Source of the DNA: Solanum dulcamara
Lineage: Eukaryota > Streptophyta > Magnoliopsida > Solanales > Solanaceae
Length of the DNA stretch: 64,000 nt
Reading direction: 5' to 3'
NCBI RefSeq assembly: GCF_947179165.1
Contig: NC_077245.1
Span: 77,001 to 141,000, forward strand
Positions 12,626 through 25,900 of this stretch are shown here, in pieces. Under the pieces are notes generated by a model that saw nothing but the letters and a program-made list of their open reading frames with translations, was not told the DNA's origin and did not search any database. Both the position numbers and the translations under genes were made by a program. Position 1 is the stretch's first letter. Each line of letters opens with the position of its first letter.

Positions 12626-15600
12626 TGTGTGTTAACCTATGGAGTTTTTAGGTGCCGGGGTCTAGGTTTAATTTTCTCGGAGTCTTCCATAGTAGCATCC
12701 GTAACGACCTGGGGAACGACTCTAGTAGCCTCGGAGGCACTTTAGAGGGGTCTAGGGGCATTTTATTGGCAATGAAATTTGAATTAGGCAATTTTTCCAG
12801 TTTTTCGTGTGTGCTAACCCATAGATTTTTTAGATGCCGGGGGTCCGGGTCGAATTTTCTTGGATTCTTCCATAGTAGCATCCGTAACAACCTAGGGAAC
12901 AACTCCAGTAGCCTTGACGACGCTTTATAAGGATTTAAGAGCATTTTATTGGCGATGCAATAGGTATTAGGCGATTTTGCTAATTTTTCGTGTGTTAGCC
13001 CACAGATATTTTTAAGTGCTGGGGGTACAGGTTGAATTTTCTTTGATTCTTCTATAGTAACATCGATAATGACCTAGAAAATGACTACAGTAGCCCCGGC
13101 GACGCTTTAGAGGGGTTTAAGAGCATTTTACTGGCGACGCAATAGGAATTAGGCGATTTTGCCAGTTTTCGTGAGTGTTAGCGCACAGATTTTTGAGGTG
13201 TCGGGGGTCTCAGTCGAATTTTCTTAGATTCTTCAATAGTAGCATCCGTAACAATTTAGGGAATGACTACAGTTGCCCCTATGGTGTTTTAGAAGGGTTT
13301 AGGAGCATTTTATTAGTGATGCAATCAGAATTAGGAGATTTTGCCAGTTTTTCATGTGTTTTAGCCCACAGATTTTTAGGTGCCAGGGGTACGAGTTGAA
13401 TTTTCTTGGATTGTTCTATAGTAGAATCCGTAATGACCTAGAGAATGAATCCAGTAGCCTCAGTGGTGCTTTGGAAGGATTTAGGAGCATTTTATTGGCG
13501 ACATAATAGGTATTAGGCGATTTTGCTAGTTTTTCATGTGTGTTAGCCCACAGAATTTTAGGTGCTGGTGGTTCGGGTTGAATTTTATTGGATTCTTCCA
13601 TAGTAGCATCCGTAACGACCTAGGGAACGACTCCAGTAGCCCCGGAGGTGCTGTAGAGGGGTTTAGGAGCATTTTATTGGCAATGCAAGAGGAATAATGC
13701 AATTTTGCTAGTTTTTCATGTGTGTTAACCCACGGATGTTTTAGGTGCCGAGGGTACGAATCGCATTTTCTTAGATTCTTCTATAGTAACATCCGTAACG
13801 ACCTAGGGAATGATTTTAGTAGCCCAGAGGTACTTTAGAGGTGTTTAGGAGCATTTTATTGGCGACGCAATATGAATTAGACTATTTTTCTAGTTTTTCG
13901 TGTTTGTTAGCCTACGGATTTTTTAGGTGCCGTGGGTACGGGTTGCATTTTCTTGGATTCTTCCATTGTTGCATTCGTAACGACCTAGGGAACGACTCCA
14001 GTAGCCCCGGCAATGATTTAGAGGGATTTAGGAGTATTTTATTGGCTACGCAATAGGAATTAGGCAATTTTGCCAGTTTTTCGTGTGTGTTTACCCATAG
14101 ATTTTTTAGGTCTCGGGGGTCTAGGTCAAATTTTCTTGTATTCTTCTGTAGAAGCGTCCTTAATGACATGGGGAACAACTCCAGTAGCCCCGGCGGCACT
14201 TTAGAAGGGTTTAGAAGCATTTTATTAGCAACGCAATAGGAATTAGGCGATTTTGCCAGTTTTGCATGTATGTTAGCCTACAAATTTTTTAGGTGTCGGG
14301 GGTTTAGGTCGAATTTTCTTGTATTCTTCAATAGTAGCGTCCGTAAATACCTAGAGAACGACTTTAGTAGCTCCGGCGGCGCTTTAGAGGAGTTTTGGAG
14401 CATTTTATTAGTGACGCAATAGAAATTAGACAATTTTGCCAGTTTTTTGTATGTGTGAGCCAACAGATTTTTAAGGTGCCGGGGGTCCGAGTTGAATTTT
14501 CTTAGATTCTTCCATTGCAGTTCCGTAGCGACCTAGGGAATGACTCCAGTAGCCCCGACGACGCTTTAAAGGGGTTTAGGAGCATTTTATTAGCGATGCA
14601 ATAGTAATTAGGCAATTTTTCCAATTTTTCGTGTGTGTTAACCTATGAATTTTTTAGGTGTCAGGGGTCCGGGTTGAATTTTCTTGGATTTTTCCATAGT
14701 AGCATTCGTAACGATCTAGGGAATGACTCCAGTAGCCCCGGCGGTGCTTTAGTATGGTTTAGGAACATTTTATTGGCGACGCAATAGAAATTAAGCGATT
14801 TTGCTAGTTTTTCGTATGTGTTAGCCCACAAATATTTTAGGTGTCGGGGGTTAGAGTTTAATTTTCTTGTATTCTTCTATTTTAGAATCTGTAACAACCT
14901 AAGGAATAACTCCTGTAGCTCCAGCGGTGCTTTAGAAGGGTTTAGGAGCATTTTATTGGCGATGCAATAGGGATTAAGCGATTTTGCCTGTTTTTCGTGT
15001 GTGTTAGCCTACGGATTTTTTATGTGCTGGGGGTCCGGGTTAAGTTTTCTTGAATTATTCCATAGTAGCATCCGTAACAACCTTGGGAATGACTTCAGTA
15101 GCCTCGGTGGCACTTTAGAGGGGTTTAGGAGCATTTTATTGGCAACGCAATAGAATTAGGAAATTTTGCCAGTTTTTCGTGTGTGTTAGCTTACGTATTT
15201 TTTAGGTGCCGGGGTCCGAGTTGAATTTTCTTGGATTCTTCCATTGTAGCATCCATAACGACTTAGGGAATGACTCTAGTAGCCCCGGCGATGCTTTAGA
15301 GGAGTTTAGGAGAATTTTATTAGCGACACAATTGGTATTAGGTGATTTTGCCAATTTTTCGTGTGTGTTAGCCCACATATTTTTTAGGTGCTAGGGGTCC
15401 GGGCCGAATTTTCTTGGATTCTTCCATAGTAGCGTCTGTAATGACCTAGAGAATAAATCTAGTAGCTCCGGAGGCGCTTTACAGAGGTTTAGGAGAATTT
15501 TATTAGCAACAAAATTGAAATTAGGCGATTTTACAAATTTTTCGTGTGTGTTAGCCCACAGAATTTTTAGGTGTCGGGGGTCCAGGTCGAATTTTCTTGG

Positions 15601-18600
15601 ATTCTTCCATTGAAGCATTTGTAACGACCTAGGGAATGACTCCAGTAGCCCCACGGCGCTTTAGAAGTGTTTACGATCATTTTATTGGCGACGTAATAGA
15701 AATTAGGTAATTTTGCCAGTTTTTCGTGTGTGTTAACCCATAGATTTTTTAGGTGCCCAGGATCTGGGTCGAATTTTCTTGGATTCTTCCATATTAGCGT
15801 CCGTAATGACCTAGGGAATGAATACAGCCCCAGCGGCGATTTATAGGGGTTAAGAAGCATTTTATTGGCGATGCGACAGGTATTAGGTGATTTTGCCAAT
15901 TTTTCATGTGTGTTAGCCTACAGATTTTTTAGGTGCCGGGGGTTGGGGTCGAATTTTCTTGGATTCTTATGTAGTAACGTCCGTAACAACCTAGGAAATG
16001 ACTTCAGTATCCCCGGCGGCGCTTTAGAGGAGTTTATGAGCATTTTATTGGAGACACAATAGGAATTAGGCAATTTTTCCAATTTTTCATGTGTGTTAGC
16101 CTACGGATTGTTTAGGTGCCGGGGGTTCAGGTCGAATTTTCTTGGATTCTTACATAGTACGGTCTGTAATGACCTAGGGAATGTCTTTAGTACTCCGGTG
16201 GTGCTTTAGAGGGGTTTAGGAGTATTTTATTGGCAACACAATATGAACTAGGCAATTTTGCCAGTTTTTTGAGTGTGTTAGCGCACAGATTTTTTTAGGT
16301 GTCGGGGGTCCGAATCGAATTTTCTTAGATTATTTTATAGTAGCATTCGTAACGACCTAGGAAACGACTTCAGTAGCCCAAGTTGTGCTTTAGAGGGGTT
16401 TAGGAGCATTTTATTGACGACGTAATAGGAATATTAGGAAATTTTGCTAGTTTTTCGTGTGTGTAAGCCCACAGATTTTTCTTGGTGCCAAGGGTCTGAG
16501 TCGAATTTTCTTGGAATCTTCCATAGTAGCATCCGTAACGACCTAGGAATGACTCCAGTAGCCCCGGCAGCACTTTAGAAGGGTTTAGGAATATTTTATT
16601 GGCGATGCAATAGGAATTAGGCAATTTTGCTAGTTTTTCGTATGTGTTAGCCCACAGATTTTTTAGGTGTCGGGGGTTCGGGTTTAATTTTCTTGGATTC
16701 TTCCATTTTAGAATCCGTAACAACCTAAGGAATGACTCCAGTAGCCCCGACGGTGCTTTAGAGAGGTTTAGGAGAATTTTATTGGCGACGCAATAGGAAT
16801 TAGGCGATTTTGCCTGTTTTTTCGTGTGTGTTAGCCCACGGATTTTTTAAGTGCCGGGGGTCCGGGCCGAAGTTTCTTGGATTCCTCCATAGTAGCATCC
16901 GTAACAACCCAAGGAACGACTCAAGTAGCCCCGATGGTTTTTTACAAGGGTTTAGAAGCATTTTATTGGCAATACAATAGGAATTAAGTCATTTTGCCAG
17001 TTTTTCGTGTGTTTTAGCCCACAGATTTTTTAGGTACTGGGGTTCCGGATCGAATTTTATTGGATTCTTCCATAGAAGTGTTCGTAACGACCTGGGGATT
17101 GACTCTAGTAGCTCCATAGGCACTTTAGAGGGGTCTAGGGGCATTTTATTGGCAATGAAATTTGAATTAGGCGATTTTGCCAGTTTTTCGTGTGTGTTAA
17201 CCCACGGATTTTTTAGGTGTCGGGGGTCCGGGTCAAATTTTCTTAGATTCTTTTATAGTAACGTCCGTAATGACCTAGGGAACGACTTTAGTAGCCCCGG
17301 TGGCTCTTTAGAGGGGTTTAGGGATATTTTATTGGCGACGCAATAGATATTAGGCAATTTTGCCAATTTTTCGTGTGTGTCATCCCACGGATTTTTTAGG
17401 TGCCGGGGGTCCGGGTCGACATTTTTTGGATTCTTCCATAGTAGCATCCATAACAACATAGGGAACGACCTCAATAGCCCCGACGGTGCTTTAGAAGAGT
17501 TTAGGAGCATTTTATTGGCGACACAATAGGAATTAGGCAATTTTGCTAGTTTTCGTGTGTGTTAGCCCACAGATTGTTTTTTCAGGGGTCCGCATCAAAT
17601 TTTCTTGTATTCTTCCATAGTAGCATCTGTAATGACTTAGGAAACAACTGCAGTAGCCCCGGCGGCGCTTTAGAGAGGCTTAAGAGTATTTTATTAGCGA
17701 CGCAATAGAAATTAGGAGATTTTGCCAGTTTTTCGTGTGTGGTAACCCATGGAGTTTTTTTAGGTGCCGAGGGTCCGGGTCAAAATTTTCTTGGATTCTT
17801 CCATAGTAGCATCTTTACCAACCTAAGGAACTACTTCAGTAGCCCCGGCGGCGCTTTAGAGGGGTTTAAGAGCATTTTATTAGCGACGAAATAAGAATTA
17901 GGCGATTTTGTCAGTTTTTGGCGTATGTTAGCCCGCAGATTTTTTAGGTGCTGGGGGTCCGGGTTGAAATTTCTTGGATTCCTTAATAGTAGCATTTGTA
18001 ACGACCTAGGGAACAACTCCAGTAGCTCCGGCGGCGCTTTAGAGGGGCTTAAGAGTATTTTATTGGCGACGCAATAGAAATAAGGAGATTTTGCCAATTT
18101 TTCGTGTGTGGTTACCCCACAGATGTTTTTAGGTGCCGGGGGTCCAGGTCGAAATTTTCTTATATTATTCCATAGTAGCGTCCGTAACAACCTAGAGAAT
18201 GACTTCAGTAGCCCCGGCGTCACTTTAGAGTGGTTTAAGAGCATTTTTTTAGCGACGCAATAGGCATTAGGTAATTTTTCTAGTTTTTCGTGTGTGTTAG
18301 CCGACGGATTTTTAAGGTTCGGGGGTCCTAGTCAAAATTTCTTGGATTTTTCCATAGTAACATCCGTAACGATCTAGGGAAAACTTCGGTAGACCCCGGC
18401 GGCTCTTTAGAGGGGTTTAGGAGCATTTTATTGGCGACTTAATAGGAATTAGGCGATTTTGCTAGTTTTTTATGAGTGTTAACCTACGGATGTTTTAGGT
18501 GCCGGGGGTGCGGATCGAATTTTCTCATATTCTTCCATACTAGCATCCGTAACGACCTAGGGAACAACTTCAGTAGCCCCGGCAGAGCTTTAGAGGGGTT

Positions 18601-21600
18601 TAGGAGTATTTTATTAGCGACGCAACAAGAATTAGGCAATTTTTCCAGTTGTTCGTGTGTGTTTGCCCACGGAATTTTTAGGTATCGGGGTTCCAGGTTG
18701 AATTTTCTTGGATTCTTCTATTTTAGCATCCGTAATGACCTAGGGAATGACTCTAGTAGACCCAGCGGCGCTTTAGAGAGGTTTAGGAGCATTTTATTGG
18801 CGACGCAATAGAAATTAAGCGATTTTGCCAGTTTTTTGTGTGTTAACCCAAAGATTTTTTAGATGCCGGGGGTCTGAGATGAATTTTCTTGGATTCTTCA
18901 ATAGTAGCATCCATAACGACCTGGGGAATGACTCCAATATCCCCAAATGCACTTTAGAGGGGTGTAGGAGCATTTTATTGGCAATGAAATAGGATTTAGG
19001 CAATTTTGCTAGTTTTTCGTGTGTTAGCCCATAGATTTTTTAGGTACTGGGGGTCCGGGTCGAATATTTTTGGATTCTTCCATACTAGTATCCATAACGA
19101 CCTAGGGAATGGCTCTAGTATCCCCTACGATGCTTTAGAAGGGTTTAGGAGCATTTTATTAGTCACGAAATAAGGATTAGGCGATTTTGCCAGTTTTTCG
19201 TGTGTCCCCACAGATATTTTAGGTGCCAGGGGTCCGGGTTGAATTTTCTTGGCTTCTTCTATAGTAGCGTCCATAACGACCTAGGGAATGACTCCAGTAG
19301 CCTCGATGGCGCTTTAGAAGGATTTAGGAATATTTTATTGGCAACGCAATAGAAATTAGGCGATTTTGCCAGTTCTTTTATGTCTGTTAGCCCACAGATC
19401 TTTTAGGTGATGGGATTCCATGTTGAATTTTCTTGGATTCTTCTACAGTAGCGTCCGTAATGACCTAAGGAATGACTCCAGTAGCCCGGCGATGCTTTAT
19501 GGGGGTTTAGGAGCATTTTATTGGCGATGCTATAGGAATTAGGTGATTTTGCTAGTTTTTCGTTTGTGTTAACCCATAGATTTTTTAGGTGTCGGGGTTT
19601 CGGGTCGAATTTTCTTGGATTCTTCCATAGTAGCATCCGTAAAAACCTAGGAAAAGATTCTAGTAGCCCCAGCGGTGCTTTAGAAGGGTTTAAGAGAATT
19701 TTATTAGCGACGCAATAGGAATTAGGCGATTTATCCTGTTTTTTGTGTGTGTTAGCCCAATGATTTTTTAGGTGTCAGGGGTCTGGGTTGAATTTTCTTG
19801 AATTCTTCCATAGTAGCATCCGTAACCACCTAGGAAATGACTCCAGTAGCCAAAGCGGTGCTTTATAAAAGTTTAGAAATATTTTATTGGAGACGCAATA
19901 GGAATTAGGCAATTTTGCTAGTTTTTCGTGTGTTTTAGCACACAGATTTTTTAGGTGCCGGGGCTCCAGGTTAAATTTTCTTAGATTCTTACATAGTAGC
20001 ATCCTAAAGACCTAGGTAACGACTTCAGTAGTTCCAGCGGCGCTTTAAAGGGGTTTAAGAGCATTTTATTGGCAACGCAATAGGAATTAGGCAATTTTTC
20101 TAATTTTTCGTTTGTGTATTCCCACGAATTTTTTAGGTGCCGGGGGTCCGGGTCGAATTTTCTTGGATTCTTCCATAGTAACGTCTGTAACGACCTAGGG
20201 AACAACTTCAGTAGCTCCGGTGGCGCTTTAGAGGGGTTTAGGAGCATTTTATTAGCGACCCAGTAGGAATTAGGCAATTTTGCCAGTTTTTCGTGTGTGT
20301 TATCCTACGGATTTTTTAGGTGCCGGAGGTCCAGGTCGAAATTTCTTGGATTCTTCCATAGTAGCATCCGCAACGACCTAGGGAACGACCTTAATATCCC
20401 CGGTGGTACTTTAGAAGGGTTTAGGAGCATTTTATTGGCGACGCAATAGAAATTAGGCAATTTTGCTAGTTTTTCGTGTGTGTTAGCCCAAAGATTTTTA
20501 TTTTCAGAGGTTCGAGTCAAATTTTCTTGTATTCTTCCATAGTAGCATCTGTAACGACTTAGGGAACAACTCCAGTAGCCCTGGCGGCGCTTTAGAGGAG
20601 CTTAAGAGTATTTTATTGGCGACGCAATAGAAATTAGGAGCTTTTGCTAGTTTTTCGTGTATGGTAACCACTGATTTTTTTAGGTGCCGGGGGTCTGGGT
20701 CAAAATTTTCTTGGATTCTTCCATAGTGACGTCTGTAACAACCTAGGTAACTACTTCAGTAGCCCCGGTGGTTCGTTAAAGGGGTTTAAGAGCAATTTAT
20801 TAGCGACGCAATAGGAATTAGGTAATTTTTCTAGTTTTTCGTGTGTGTTAGCCCACAGATTTTTTAGGTTCGGGGGTCCGAGTCAAATTTTCTTGGATTT
20901 TTCTATAGTAGTATTTTCAAAGACCTAGGGAACAACTCCAGTAGCCCCGGCGGTGCTTTAGAGGGCTTAAGAGTATTTTATTAGCGATGCAATAGAAATT
21001 AGGAGATTTTGCTAGTTTTTCATATGTGGTAACCAACGGATTTTTTAGGTGTCGGGGGTCCGGGTCAAAATTTTCTTGGATTCTTCCATAGTAGCATCTG
21101 TAACAACCTAGGGAACTATTTCAGTAGCCCCGACGGCGCTTTAGAGGGGTTTAAGAGCATTTTATTAGCGATGAAATAAGAATTAGGCAATTTTGTTAGT
21201 TTTTCACGTATGTTAACCCGCAGATTTTTTAGGTGCCGGGGGTACGGGTTGAAATTTCTTGGATTCTTTCATAGTAGCATTTGTAACGACCTAGGGAACA
21301 ACTCTAGTAGCCCCGGCGGTGCTTTAGAGGGGCATAAGAGTATTTTATTGGCGACGCAATAGAAATTAGAAGATTTTGCCAGATTTTTGTGTATGGTAAC
21401 CCACGGATTTTTTTAGGTGCCGGAGGTCCGAGTTGAAATTTTATTGGATTATTCTATAGTAGCGTCCGTAACAACCTAGGAAACGACTTCAGTAGCCCTG
21501 GCGGCGCTTTAGAGGGGTTTAAGAGCATTTTATTAGCGACGCAATAGCAATTAGGTAATTTTTCTAGTTTTTCGTGTGTGTTAGCCCACGGATTTTTAAG

Positions 21601-22909
21601 GTTCGGGGGTCTGGGTCAAAGTTTCTTAGATTTTTCCATATTAACATCCGTAACGACCTAGGGAAAACTTCAGTAGACCCCAGCGACGCTTTAGAGGGGT
21701 TTAGGAGCATTTTATTGGCAACGCAATAGGAATTAGGTGATTTAACCAGTTTTTTGTGTGTGTTAACCTACGGTTTTTTAGGTGCTGGGGGTTCGGGTCA
21801 AATTTTCTTGGATTCTTCCATCGTAGCATCCGTAATATCCTAGGGAATGACTTCAGTAGCCCTGGCGGTGCTTTAGAGTGGTTTAGGAGAATTTTATTAG
21901 CGATGCAATAGGATTTAGGCAGTTTTGCCAGTTTTTCGTGTGTGTTAGCCTATGGATTTTTTAGGTGTCGGGGTCCGGGTTGAATATTCTTGGATTCTTC
22001 CATAGTAGCATCTATAACGACCTAGGGAGCAGCTCCCATAGCCTCGACGGCGCTTTAGAGTGGTTTAGGAGTATTTTATTAGCAACGCAATTGGAATTAG
22101 GCGATTTTGCCAGTTTTTCGTGTGTACCCACAGATTTTTTAGGTGTTGGCGGTCCGGGTTGAATTTTCTTAGATTCTTCCATAGTAGCATCCGTAACGAC
22201 CTAGGGAATGACTCTAGTAGCCCCGATGGTGCTTTAGAGGGGTTTAGAATTATTTTATTAGCAACGCAATAGGAATTAGGCAATTTTGTTAGTTTTTCGT
22301 GTGTGTTAACCCACAAATTTTTTAGGTGCCGGGGGTATGAGTTGAATTTTCTTGGATTCTTCTATAGTAACGTCCGTAATGACCTAGGTACGACTTTAGT
22401 AGCCCCGGCGGAGCTTTAGAGGAGTTTATAAGCATTTTATTAGAGACACAATAGGAATTAGGCAGTTTTGCCAGTTTTTCATGTGTGTTAGCCCACAGAT
22501 ATTTTAGGTGTCGAGAGTCCGGGTCAAATTTTCTTAGATTCTTCTATTGTAGCATCCGTAGTGACCTAGGGAACGAATCCAATAGCCCCGTAGGTGCTTT
22601 AGAGGGGTTTAGGAGCATTTTATTGGCAATAAAATAGGAATTAGGCGATTTTGCCAATTTTTAGTGTGTGTTAGCCCACAGATTTTTTAGGTGCCGGAGG
22701 TCCGAGTCGAATTTTCTTAGATTGTTCCATAGTAGCATCCGTAACGACTTGGGGAATGACTCTAGTATCCCCAGAGGCGCTTTAGAGGGGTCTACCAGCA
22801 ATTTATTGGCAATGAAATAGGAATTAGGTGATTAGGTCAGTTTTTCATGTGTGTTAGCCTACAGATTTTTTAGGTGCCGGGGTCCGGGTCGAATTTTCTT
22901 GGATTCTTC

Positions 22910-22960
22910 CATAGTAGCGTCCGTAACGACCGGTGTTCCGGGTTGAATTTTCTTGGATTC
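22910..22960 (+). repeat. Strongly truncated satellite unit (~55 bp left)
   Basis: GTCCGTAACGACC joins directly to GGTGTTCCGGGTTGAATTTT, so about 130 bp of a monomer are missing. The next full monomer follows in phase. Confidence 0.7.
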
Positions 22961-25900
22961 TTCTATAGTAGCATCCGTAACGACTTGAGGAACGACTCTA
23001 GTATTCCTGGAGGCGCTTTAGAGGGTCTAGGAGCATTTTATTGACAATGAAATAGGAATTAGGCAATTTTGTCAGTTTTTCATGTGTGTTAGCCCATAGA
23101 TTTTTTAGGTGTCGAAGGTTCGGGTCAAATATTCTTGGATTCTTCTATAGTAGCGTCTGTAACGACTTGGGGAACGACTCCAACAGCCCCGGCGATGCTA
23201 TAAAGGGGTTTAGGAGCATTTTATTGGCGTCGCAATAAAAATTTGGTGATTTAGCCAATTTTTCGTGTGTGTTAGCACACGGATTTTTTAGGTGCCAGGG
23301 GTTCGTGTCAAATTTTCTTGGATTCTTACATAGTAGCATCCGTAACGACCTGGGGAACGACTCCAGTAGCCCCGGCGGCGCTTTAGAGGGGTTTATGAGC
23401 ATTTTATTGGCGACGCAATAGAAATTAGGTGAGTTTGCCAGTTTTTCGTATGTGTTAACCCACGGATTATTTAGGTGCTGGGTTTGGGTCGAATATTCTT
23501 GGATTCTTCCATAATAGCATCCGTAATGACCTGGGGAACGACTCTAGTAAACCCGGAGGCGATTTAGAGGGGTCTAGGGGCATTTTATTGGTAATGAAAT
23601 ATGAATTAGGCAATTTTGCTAGTTTTTCTTGTGTGTTAGCCCACGGATTGCTTTAGGTGCCGAGATCCGAGTCGAATTTTCTTGGATTCTTCAATATTAG
23701 CATCCTTAATGACATAGGAAATGACTTCAGTAGCTCCGGCGGCGCTTTATAAGGGTTTAGGAGCATTGTCTTGGCGACGCAATAAGAATTAGGCGATTTT
23801 GCCAGATTTTTGTATGTGTTAGCCCACAGATATTTTAGGTGTCAGGGGTTCGGGTCGAAATTTTCTTGCATTCTTCTATAGTAACGTCCGTAACGACCTA
23901 GGAAACGACTTCAGTAGCCCCGGCGTTGCTTTAGAGAGGTTTAGGAGCATTTTATTGGCGATGCAATAGGAATTAGGTAATTTTTCTAATTTTTCTTGTG
24001 TGTTAGCCCACAGATTTTTTAGGTACTGGGGTTCAGGTCTAATTTTCTTGGATTCTTCAATAGTAGCGTTCGTAATGACCTGAATAACGACTCTAGTAGC
24101 CCCGGAGGTGCTTTAGAGGTGTCTAGGGGCATTTTATGTGCAATAAAATATGAATTAGGCAATTTTGCTAGTTTTTCGTGTGTGTTAGCTCACGGATTTT
24201 GGAGGTACCAGGGGTCCGGGTCGAATTTTCTTAGATTCTTCCATAGTAGCATCCGTGAAGACTTAGGGAAAAACTCCAGTAGCATCGACGGCGCTTTAGA
24301 AGGGTTTAGAATCATTTTATTGGCGACAAATAGGAATTAGGCAATTTTGCTAGTTTTTTGTGTGTGTTAGCCCACAGATTTTTTAGGTGTCGGGGGCCGG
24401 TCGAATTTTCTTAGATTCTTCAATATTAACGTCCGTAACGGCCTGGGTAACGACTCTAGTAGCCCTGGAGGTGATTTAGAGGGGTTTAGGAGCATTCTAT
24501 TGGCAATAAAATTGGAATTAGGCAATTTTGCCAGTTTTTCGTGTATGTTAGCCACGAAGTTTTTAGGTGCCGGGGGTCTGGGTCGAATTTTCGTGGATTC
24601 TTCCATAGTAGCATCCATAACGATCTAGGGAACAACTCTAGCAGCCCCGGCGGCACTTTAGAGGGGTTTAAGAGTATTTTTTTGGCGACGCAATAGGAAT
24701 TAGGTAATCTTTTTAGTTTTTCGTGTGTGTTATGCCACATATTTTTTAGGTGCCGGGAGTCTGAGTTGAATTTTCTTGGATTCTTCCATAGTAGCATCCG
24801 TAACGACCTAAGGAACGACTATAGTTGCCCCGGAGGCGCTTTAGAGGGGTTCAGGAGCATTTTATTGGGAATGAAATAGTAATTAGGCAATTTTGCCAAT
24901 TTTTCGTGTATGTTAGTTCACGGATTTTTTAGGTGCCGAGGGTCCGAGTCAAATGTTCTTGGATTCTTCCATAGTAGCATCCGTAACGACCTAGGGAACG
25001 ACTCCAGCAGCCCCGACGGCGCTTTAGAAGGGTTTAGGAGCATTTTATTGGCGATGCAATAGAAATTAGGCGACTTTGCTAGTTTTTTGTATGTGTTAAC
25101 CCACAGATGTTTTAGGTGCTGGGGGTCCGGGTGGAAATTTTCTTTGATTCTTTAATAGTATCGTCTGTAACGACCTAGGAAATGACTTCAGTAGCCTCAG
25201 TGGTGCTTTAGAGGAGTTTAAGAGCATTTTATTGTCGACGCAATAAGAATTAGGATTTTTGCCAATTTTTCGTGTGTGTTAGCCTACGAATTTTTTGGGT
25301 ACCGGGTGTCCGAGTCGAATTTTCATGGAATCATCCATAGTAGCATCCGTAACGACCTAGGAAATGACTCTAGTAGCCCTGACGGTGCTTTAGAAGGGAT
25401 TAGGAACATTTTATTGGCGACGCAATAGGAATTAGGAAATTTTGCCAGTTTTTCGTGTATATTAGCCCACATATTTTTTAGGTGCAGGAGGTATGGGCCG
25501 AATATGCTTGGATTCTTCTATGTAACAGTCCGTAATGACCTGGAGAATGAATCTAGTAGCCCTAGAGGTGCTTTAGAGGGTTTATGAGCATTTTATTCGC
25601 AATAAAATAGGAATTAGGCGATTTTGCCAATTTTTTGTGTGTGTTAGTCCACAGATTTTTTAAGTGCCAAGGGTCCGGGTCGAATTTTTTTGTATTTTTC
25701 CATAGTAGCGTCCGTAACGACCAAGAAAACGACATTAGTAGCCCCGGCGGCACTTTAGAAAGGTTTAGAAGAATTTTATTAGCGACGTAATAGGAATTAG
25801 GCGATTTTGATAATTTTTCGTGTGTGTTAGCCCACAGATTCTTTAGGTGCCGTGGGTACGAGTTGAATTTTATTGGATTCTTCCATAGTAGCATCCATAA